A DNA stretch of 17,547 nt from CAYFXA01 sp964347135 (lineage in GTDB: Bacteria > Patescibacteriota > Microgenomatia > PFEM01 > JAHIFH01), in contig CAYFXA010000031.1 of the NCBI GenBank assembly GCA_964347135.1, positions 1 through 17,547 on the forward strand. The letters run 5' to 3'. Under the pieces are notes generated by a model. That model ran no database searches and was not told the DNA's origin. It saw only the letters and a program-made list of their open reading frames with translations. How positions within the stretch are numbered: position 1 is the first letter of the stretch; each line of letters starts with the position of its first letter. Below, piece after piece: positions 12,425 to 17,547 of this stretch. A program made the position numbers and the translations under genes.

Positions 12425-12430
12425 TATAAT
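12425..12430 (+). promoter_or_regulatory. Likely -10 of the recJ-aspS-dacA operon
   Basis: TATAAT at 12425-12430, about 26 nt before the recJ ATG. The position for a -35 (ATAATA, 17 bases upstream) is poor. A weaker alternative, TCAAAT (12442-12447), would sit 9 nt before the ATG and fit a leaderless start. No Shine-Dalgarno precedes recJ. Confidence 0.4.
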
Positions 12431-12456
12431 TTTCATTTCACTCAAATTAAAGCACA

Positions 12457-14115
12457 ATGAGGTGGCGAATTCTAAATCAAATCAAGTCAAAAAATCCAAA
12501 ACAAAGAAGAGAAGAAATTATTAAAGCTCTTTTCCGAAATCGTGGCTTAAGAACCCCAAAACAAAAAAAAGACTTTCTTAATCCTAAACACCCCTATAAA
12601 CTAACCCCAAAAGACGTAGGCATTTCTTCGGTTCAATTAAATAAAGCGGTTAAAAGAATAAAAAAGGCGATTAGAAACAAAGAAAAAGTGATTGTTTATG
12701 GCGATTACGACACTGATGGTGTTTGCGCAACGGCAATTATGTGGGAGACCTTGAATAAATTAGGTTTGAAGGTGATGCCCTATATTCCCCAAAGAGAAGA
12801 AGGTTATGGTTTGAAAGTTGATGCTATTGACCAAATGGCAAAAGATGGGGTGAAGTTAATTATCACCGTTGACCAGGGAATTGTTCAGAATCGCCAAGTT
12901 GCCCATGCCAGGAAAAAAAAGGTTGATGTTATTATTACTGATCATCACCCACCAGGAAAGAAAAAACCAAGAGCTCTTGCCATTGTTCATACTCTTGAAT
13001 TAGCGGGGTCTGGCGTGGCCTGGTTTTTTGCTCATTGGTTGGTTAAGAAAATTAAGCCCAAATCCAAAATAAAATCTTTGGATTTAGCCACGATTGGCAC
13101 GATTACAGATATGGTGCCTTTAATAGGACCGAATCGTTCAATCGTAAAATTTGGTCTTGAAGAAGTGAGAAGAACAAAGCGGGTTGGTCTAATATCACTT
13201 TATCAATTTGCTGGCATTGAAAAAGATGAAATTGGTACTTATGAGGTTGGTTTTATCATTGGTCCTCGAATTAATGCTAGCGGAAGAATGGATGATCCCA
13301 TGGAAGCTTTGCGCTTGGTTTGTACTCAAGATGAAAACAGAGCCATTGGTTTAGCTCAAAAAATTAACCAAAAAAATCGGGAACGGCAAGAATTAATGAA
13401 ACAAACAAGTCTTCATGCTCGAGACTTATGGTTAAAAGAAGATGGAAAGAGTGCTTTGATTTTTGTTTATCACGATTCATACGAACATGGAGTCGTTGGT
13501 TTAGTTGCTCGTTATCTTAGTGATGAGTTTTATCGACCGGCGATTGTTCTTGCTCCAAGAAAGGATCACTGGGTTGCTTCGGCTCGGTCAATTGACGAAT
13601 TTAGTATTGTTAAGGCTATTAGAGAATGCGCTGATATTCTTGGTGACCATGGCGGTCATCCCAAAGCAGCGGGTTTTAGCATTGCTCCTGAAAGGTTAGA
13701 AGAAGCGAAGAAGCGATTGATTAAGAGGGCAGAAGAAAGTTTAAACAAGGCCAAATTAATGCCCCGAATAGAGATTGATGCCGAAGTAGAATTAGTTGAT
13801 TTAAATTTAACTCTTTATCAACAATTGGAAAAATTTTCTCCTTTTGGGATGAATAATTCTCAACCAATTTTTGTTAGTCGAAAAGTAAAAGTTTCTAATC
13901 TCAAAAGAGTGGGGGCGGATGGTCAACATCTTAAGCTTGCTGTTAATGGTTTTGGCGCGATTGCTTTTGGCATGGGGGAATTATTACCAGAGCTTTCAAT
14001 GGCAGAACCAGTTGATATTGCTTTTAATCTGTTTCTTAATAAATGGAACAATCGAAAACAATTAGAACTTCGAATAAAAGATATCAAAATTGCAAAACAA
14101 TCTAGCAAAAGATAG
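12457..14115 (+). CDS. recJ: Single-stranded-DNA-specific exonuclease RecJ
   Basis: RecJ degrades single-stranded DNA 5'-3' in recombination and repair. The 552-aa protein has all DHH-family motifs in order: VIVYGDYDTDGVCA (78-91; DADG is commoner), IITVDQGI (135-142), DVIITDHHPP (157-166), DLATIGTITDMVPL (209-222) and GPRINASGRMDDP (269-281). The DHHA1 domain carries YEHGVVGLVARYL (342-354), ASARSIDEFSIVKAI (374-388) and DHGGHPKAAGFSIA (397-410). An OB-like C-terminal domain follows (about 435-548; IDAEVELVDLN, SPFGMNNSQPIFVS). It is first of three same-strand genes: aspS starts 10 nt after its stop. The link with comM at the left edge, both being recombination functions, may be coincidental. 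Confidence 0.95.
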   Translation: MRWRILNQIKSKNPKQRREEIIKALFRNRGLRTPKQKKDFLNPKHPYKLTPKDVGISSVQLNKAVKRIKKAIRNKEKVIVYGDYDTDGVCATAIMWETLNKLGLKVMPYIPQREEGYGLKVDAIDQMAKDGVKLIITVDQGIVQNRQVAHARKKKVDVIITDHHPPGKKKPRALAIVHTLELAGSGVAWFFAHWLVKKIKPKSKIKSLDLATIGTITDMVPLIGPNRSIVKFGLEEVRRTKRVGLISLYQFAGIEKDEIGTYEVGFIIGPRINASGRMDDPMEALRLVCTQDENRAIGLAQKINQKNRERQELMKQTSLHARDLWLKEDGKSALIFVYHDSYEHGVVGLVARYLSDEFYRPAIVLAPRKDHWVASARSIDEFSIVKAIRECADILGDHGGHPKAAGFSIAPERLEEAKKRLIKRAEESLNKAKLMPRIEIDAEVELVDLNLTLYQQLEKFSPFGMNNSQPIFVSRKVKVSNLKRVGADGQHLKLAVNGFGAIAFGMGELLPELSMAEPVDIAFNLFLNKWNNRKQLELRIKDIKIAKQSSKR

Positions 14116-14125
14116 AATTTAAACT

Positions 14126-15490
14126 ATGGAAAGAACTTTAGCGGTTGAAACTACCCAAAAAATCAATAAAAAAGTTAGACTCAATGGTTGGGTTGACCGC
14201 CGTCGAGACCACGGCAAATTAGTTTTTATTGATTTAAAAGACAGAAGCGGAATTGTCCAGGTAGTGGGTGAGGAAAAATTAAGCAAACTCCGAATTTCTG
14301 ATGTGATTGAAGTAGAGGGAATTGTTAAAAAAAGACCAAAGGAATTGATAAATCCCAAATTGGAAACAGGCAAAATAGAGGTCAAGGTTGAAAAGATTAA
14401 GGTTTTGGCTGAGTCAGAAGATTTGCCTTTTGATATCCGTAGTGATGGTTATCAAATTGGTGAAGAAACGCGGTTAAAGTATCGCTATCTTGATTTGCGA
14501 CGTCCTCGATTAGTAAAAAACCTTGAGCTGCGTCACAAAATGATTAAGTATATCCGCGACTGGCTTGATAAAAGAGGCTTTATTGAAATCGAAACGCCAA
14601 TTCTTTCAAAAGCCACGCCTGAAGGATCCCGGGATTTTATTGTTCCTAGCCGCCTTCAAAAGGGTAAATTCTACGCCCTACCCCAGGCGCCTCAGCAGTA
14701 TAAACAGCTTTTAATGGTAGCGGGTTATGAGAAATATTACCAAATAGCTCGTTGCTTTCGGGATGAAGATCCGCGGGCTGATCGAGCCTACGGTGAGTTT
14801 ACCCAATTGGACCTGGAAATGTCATTTACAACTCAAGAAGAAATTCTCAAATTAACGGAAGAACTTTTTACTGAAATAACCGAGAAAGTTTTAAAAAAAG
14901 AGGTTTTTAAAAAACCATTTCCTCGCTTTAGCCATAAAGAGGCAATAAAAAAGTTTGGTGCCGATAAGTTCGATTTGCGAAAAAAGAAGGACCCCAATAT
15001 AGTTGCCTTCGCTTGGATAGTTGATTTCCCATTATTTGAAAAAACAGAAACAAAGGAAATTACTTCCTCTCATCATCCTTTTACTGCTCCTAAAGATGAA
15101 GATATTCCTTTACTTGATAAAGAGCCGATGAAAGTTCGCTCTTGGCAGCATGATTTAGTTTGTAATGGGTGGGAAATTGGTGGAGGCAGTATTCGGATTA
15201 CTGATCCTAAAATTCAACGAAAGGTTTTTAAAATTTTGGGACTTTCTGAAAAAGAAACGGAAAAGAAGTTTGGTCATTTGCTTAAGGCATTTGAATATGG
15301 TGTTCCTCCGCACGGAGGCATTGCCCCAGGAATCGACAGATTTTTGTTTGCCGCCCTCGAGGAACCTTCAATCAGAGAGTTAGTTGCCTTTCCCATGACT
15401 TCAGGTGGACAAACAGCGGTGATGGATGCCCCCAGTAAAGCAGACGAGGACCAACTTAAAGAACTAAAAATTAAGGTTGTTAAAAAGTGA
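14126..15490 (+). CDS. aspS: Aspartyl-tRNA synthetase (short form without GAD domain)
   Basis: AspRS charges tRNA-Asp (and, in non-discriminating forms, tRNA-Asn). The 454-aa protein has the N-terminal OB-fold anticodon domain (KVRLNGWVDRRRDHGKLVFIDLKDRSG, 16-42). The class II core holds motif 1 near RGFIEIETPILSKATPEGSRDF (150-171), the ATP/Asp region ALPQAPQQYKQLLMVAG (184-200), motif 2 YYQIARCFRDEDPRADRAYGEFTQLD (204-229) and motif 3 GGIAPGIDRFLFAAL (397-411). Bacterial AspRS normally carries a GAD insertion of roughly 100-130 residues between the DKFDLR and WIVDFPLFE segments. Here only about 11 residues (286-296) join them, so the domain is absent, explaining 454 rather than about 590 aa. 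Motif 2 also has AYG where RQP is usual. The dacA GTG overlaps its stop codon. Confidence 0.95.
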   Translation: MERTLAVETTQKINKKVRLNGWVDRRRDHGKLVFIDLKDRSGIVQVVGEEKLSKLRISDVIEVEGIVKKRPKELINPKLETGKIEVKVEKIKVLAESEDLPFDIRSDGYQIGEETRLKYRYLDLRRPRLVKNLELRHKMIKYIRDWLDKRGFIEIETPILSKATPEGSRDFIVPSRLQKGKFYALPQAPQQYKQLLMVAGYEKYYQIARCFRDEDPRADRAYGEFTQLDLEMSFTTQEEILKLTEELFTEITEKVLKKEVFKKPFPRFSHKEAIKKFGADKFDLRKKKDPNIVAFAWIVDFPLFEKTETKEITSSHHPFTAPKDEDIPLLDKEPMKVRSWQHDLVCNGWEIGGGSIRITDPKIQRKVFKILGLSEKETEKKFGHLLKAFEYGVPPHGGIAPGIDRFLFAALEEPSIRELVAFPMTSGGQTAVMDAPSKADEDQLKELKIKVVKK

Positions 15491-16476
15491 GTAAAAAGAA
15501 GCCTGATTTCACTGCTTTAAAAATCAAACGAGGCTTTCTTTTTTTATTTGGCTTTGTTTTCTTTCTTTTTCCCAGTAATAATTGGTATTCAATTGTTCAA
15601 GCAACCTATCAATCACCAGAAACTCAAGCAATAAACTTGGAGCCACCAACAGTGGCTGACTACCCAATCAATTTTACTGAGATTCCCGCACCATACTTAA
15701 CAGCGCGTTCGGCAGTGGTGATTGACCGTGACTCGGCTGTGGTCATGTTTGCCAAAGAAGAACAAACCCGACTTTTACCGGCTTCAACAGTGAAATTGAT
15801 GACGGCTTTGGTAGTTTTAGAACATTACGACTTGAATGATATCCTAGTTGCCAGGGAACTTAATTACGAGGGACAGGATATGGAACTTGAGGAAGGAGAA
15901 ATGATTTCTGTTAACAATTTACTCTATGGCGTTTTGGTTTCATCAGCTAATGACGCTGCCACTCTTTTGGCGCAAAATTATCCTGGGGGAATAAAGGGTT
16001 TTGTTAAGGCAATGAATGAGAAAGCAGAAGAATTAAATTTAGAAGACACTTTTTTCACTAATCCCACTGGTTTAGATAGCGACGAACAAGGAAATTTATT
16101 AGTCAATTATTCCCATTCAACAAGTTTAGATTTGGCAAGATTGGCTAGCGTTGCTCTTAAAGATGAGACTATCAGTAAAATGGTTGGTACAACCCAAATT
16201 ACGGTTACGAATATTACTGGCGAAATTGAACATGAGCTTTTTAATATCAATGAATTGCTTTATTGGCTACCCGGAATGAGAGGAATTAAAACCGGTTGGA
16301 CCGAAGAAGCCGGCGAGTGTTTAATTGGCTATATAGAAAGGGACGGTCGAGGAGTGATTACCGTTGTTTTAGGAAGTGAAGACAGGTTTGGTGAGACAGC
16401 CAGATTAGTTGATTGGGCTTTTACCAACCACCAGTGGCAGACTATTACTCCTGTTCTGTCCACTCAGAAGCAATAG
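15487..16476 (+). CDS. D-alanyl-D-alanine carboxypeptidase (peptidase S11, PBP5-like)
   Basis: The enzyme removes the terminal D-Ala from peptidoglycan stem peptides outside the membrane. The 329-aa protein has an N-terminal signal or anchor helix (about 15-32, RGFLFLFGFVFFLFP) and the three penicillin-binding active-site motifs. These are S-x-x-K as S100-TV-K103 (LPASTVKLMTALVVLEH), S-x-N as S153-A-N155 (VSSANDAATLLAQ) and KTG at 268-270 (MRGIKTGWTEEAGECLIG). FFTNPTGLD (189-197) is also typical. The PBP5 C-terminal beta-domain is missing, so it is a single-domain form. Translation starts at a GTG overlapping the aspS stop (GTGA). The last 32 nt overlap the convergent minus-strand gene. It implies a peptidoglycan wall. 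Confidence 0.93.
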   Translation: MSKKKPDFTALKIKRGFLFLFGFVFFLFPSNNWYSIVQATYQSPETQAINLEPPTVADYPINFTEIPAPYLTARSAVVIDRDSAVVMFAKEEQTRLLPASTVKLMTALVVLEHYDLNDILVARELNYEGQDMELEEGEMISVNNLLYGVLVSSANDAATLLAQNYPGGIKGFVKAMNEKAEELNLEDTFFTNPTGLDSDEQGNLLVNYSHSTSLDLARLASVALKDETISKMVGTTQITVTNITGEIEHELFNINELLYWLPGMRGIKTGWTEEAGECLIGYIERDGRGVITVVLGSEDRFGETARLVDWAFTNHQWQTITPVLSTQKQ

Positions 16477-17497
16477 CAGGAACATAACCATAGAAATTCT
16501 GGTCACCCTGAAAAACATAAACTAATTGAAGGAAAGTTTGAGGTTCTTTGGAATCAAAGTAGGCCAAATAAATCTGTCTGATAGTAATTTCCTTTTCATT
16601 TTGACCCAAATTAGCAATAAAGCCATTACCCGCTTGTAATTCCTGCCAGGCAATGCTAATTGGTTTTAAAGGATAGGTGGCGGATGTATTGCGGTCAATT
16701 GGATGATAGGTGTAATTGATTTCAATAATTCTTTTGCCTCTTTCTCGATTACCGGAAAAAAGGAAAGAGACAAGAGCTTTTTTTGGATTGGGAGGAAAAA
16801 TTCTTAAGTCATTGAGATCAGCTCGGAAAAGATTAACTCGAACAAAATCTGCTTCAGAAAGGGAAATTGCGGGAATCAGATCGGGAGAGATGAATTTTAG
16901 ATAATCAAATTCCGCGCTCCCGGTGGCCAGGTCATCGGTTAGGAGTTCATTAGTACTAAGAAATCTTTTGGCTTCCTGAGCCGCTTCCTCGTCTGTAGGA
17001 AGATTTTTTTGAACCAAAAGTTCTTGGTCATTTTCATATTGGTAGCGATAATAGAAATTGCCACTGTTAATTTCCATTTCTATGGTTGTTGCTGGTGCCC
17101 CTGAAGTTGTCCAGCGATAGTTGGTCCCGCCAATATTTTCCGGTTGACCAGTAAAACCCATTTGACGAACTTTTTCTTTTGCCCTATCTAAAGCCAGTAA
17201 ATTGGGAGGGGTTTTGGGCATAAAATAAATCCTGCCCACATCTGGCAAACTTGGCAATGCACCTTGAATCGTTTCCAAACGGTAGGTTAATTCAGGCGTA
17301 TCTTTTTCAGGAAACCTCAGCTTTGGCAATTTGCCAAAAGCAACCGTTGGTGGCGGAGGTGGTGGGGGATTGATTTTTTTCCAAATATCCAAACCAACTC
17401 CCCAAGCAATTCTTAAAAAAATGATAACAACTATGAGAATGGCGCCGTATTTCAGCGCTCTTCGGGTAGTGATAGCGGTTTGAGTTAATGTTGCCAT
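16445..17497 (-). CDS. Membrane-anchored extracytoplasmic protein of unknown function (350 aa)
   Basis: One N-terminal membrane helix (about 17-36, YGAILIVVIIFLRIAWGVGL) is followed by a run of seven prolines (44-50) as a rigid spacer, then about 300 residues with no membrane segments. The rest is rich in aromatic and beta-prone sequence (RIYFMP, FYYRYQYENDQ, RIIEINYTYHPIDRN, FLQLVYVFQGDQNFYGYVPAI), suggesting an extracellular beta-rich domain held to the membrane by the N-terminus. I have seen similar proteins in Microgenomates-like genomes but know no function. The ATG at 17497 has an upstream TTGATT/TATACT promoter. Its 3' end overlaps the convergent dacA-like gene by 32 nt, with both stops inside the other gene, and there is no terminator between them. 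Confidence 0.82.
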   Translation of the reverse strand: MATLTQTAITTRRALKYGAILIVVIIFLRIAWGVGLDIWKKINPPPPPPPTVAFGKLPKLRFPEKDTPELTYRLETIQGALPSLPDVGRIYFMPKTPPNLLALDRAKEKVRQMGFTGQPENIGGTNYRWTTSGAPATTIEMEINSGNFYYRYQYENDQELLVQKNLPTDEEAAQEAKRFLSTNELLTDDLATGSAEFDYLKFISPDLIPAISLSEADFVRVNLFRADLNDLRIFPPNPKKALVSFLFSGNRERGKRIIEINYTYHPIDRNTSATYPLKPISIAWQELQAGNGFIANLGQNEKEITIRQIYLAYFDSKEPQTFLQLVYVFQGDQNFYGYVPAIASEWTEQE

Positions 17498-17511
17498 TAG
17501 GACAGATTACT

Positions 17512-17540
17512 TTGAGTATAAAATGGGGCTATGCTAAAAT
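17512..17540 (+). promoter_or_regulatory. Divergent promoter for a gene beyond the right edge
   Basis: TTGAGT (17512-17517), exactly 17 bases, TAAAAT (17535-17540), with TGC before the -10 (extended). By the 9-10 nt spacing seen elsewhere, a start codon would be expected near 17550, just outside the window. Confidence 0.6.
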
Positions 17541-17543
17541 CAA
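17515..17543 (-). promoter_or_regulatory. Promoter of the 350-aa membrane protein gene
   Basis: On the minus strand TTGATT (17543-17538), exactly 17 bases, TATACT (17520-17515). It is followed 17 nt later by the ATG at 17497, giving a leader of about 10 nt. It occupies the same DNA as the plus-strand promoter at 17512-17540. Confidence 0.65.
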
Positions 17544-17547
17544 GGCA

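Noticed and set aside
17352..17372. The run of seven proline codons in the 350-aa protein as a regulatory stall site
   Set aside because: It more simply makes a rigid spacer just after the membrane helix; it would need EF-P, but nothing else in the sequence suggests regulation.
1..17547. tRNA genes, rRNA, CRISPR arrays, insertion sequences, prophage or attachment sites
   Set aside because: Reading both strands showed no cloverleaf-like stretches, regularly spaced repeats, transposase or integrase motifs. The composition is uniform apart from the GC-richer stretch at about 10700-10960.

Overview
The window (17.5 kb, AT-rich, about 38-40% GC by eye) looks like a chromosome segment of a Candidate Phyla Radiation (Patescibacteria) bacterium, most likely of the Microgenomates side. 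The reasons are the densely overlapping small genes, the shortened forms of universal proteins (an AspRS without its GAD insertion, compact SecD and SecF), and several families I recognise as common in CPR genomes: DUF4446, DUF3048, the winged-helix/nucleotidyltransferase regulator, the DUF5679 zinc ribbon and the QEGLA-type carboxypeptidase. TGA is used as a stop many times, so this is genetic code 11 and not the code-25 lineages. No tRNA, rRNA, CRISPR array, insertion sequence or phage gene was seen.

Layout. 1-1082: the 3' end of comM, a small unknown acidic protein, and a terminator. 1082-1581 (minus): a 96-aa membrane-anchored basic protein and a 46-aa zinc ribbon, the latter too short for most ORF callers. 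1675-3394: a DUF1704-type metallopeptidase and a small Rossmann (spermidine-synthase-like) protein. 3429-8094: a tightly coupled operon, DUF4446 - DUF3048 - wHTH/NTase - AbrB - secD - secF. 8130-9065: a DUF4349 membrane protein. 9154-10872: an ECF sigma factor, a 63-aa protein, a CmpX/MscS-like channel and then a separately promoted 45-aa membrane microprotein. 10978-12384 (minus): CCA-adding enzyme. 12457-16476: recJ - aspS - dacA. 16445-17497 (minus): a large membrane-anchored protein of unknown function, whose promoter overlaps one for a gene beyond the right edge.

The most interesting region is 9079-10965. The sigma gene and the 45-aa gene are preceded by the same bipartite element (CATGTGACC, 13 bases, TTGTGTCTAAATAG), with exactly the same spacing and the look of an ECF promoter. 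The order sigma factor - small protein - MscS-like channel parallels the Pseudomonas sigX/cfrX/cmpX locus. I read this as a self-regulated envelope-tension or envelope-stress module with a membrane microprotein as a second target. The function is inferred; the repeated element is directly visible.

A second theme is transcription signals. At least six genes have a housekeeping-type -10 box ending only 9-10 nt before the start codon, which predicts leaderless mRNAs. Genes inside operons, or with longer leaders, carry strong Shine-Dalgarno sequences. Twice the stop codon of one gene is embedded in the -35 box of the next.
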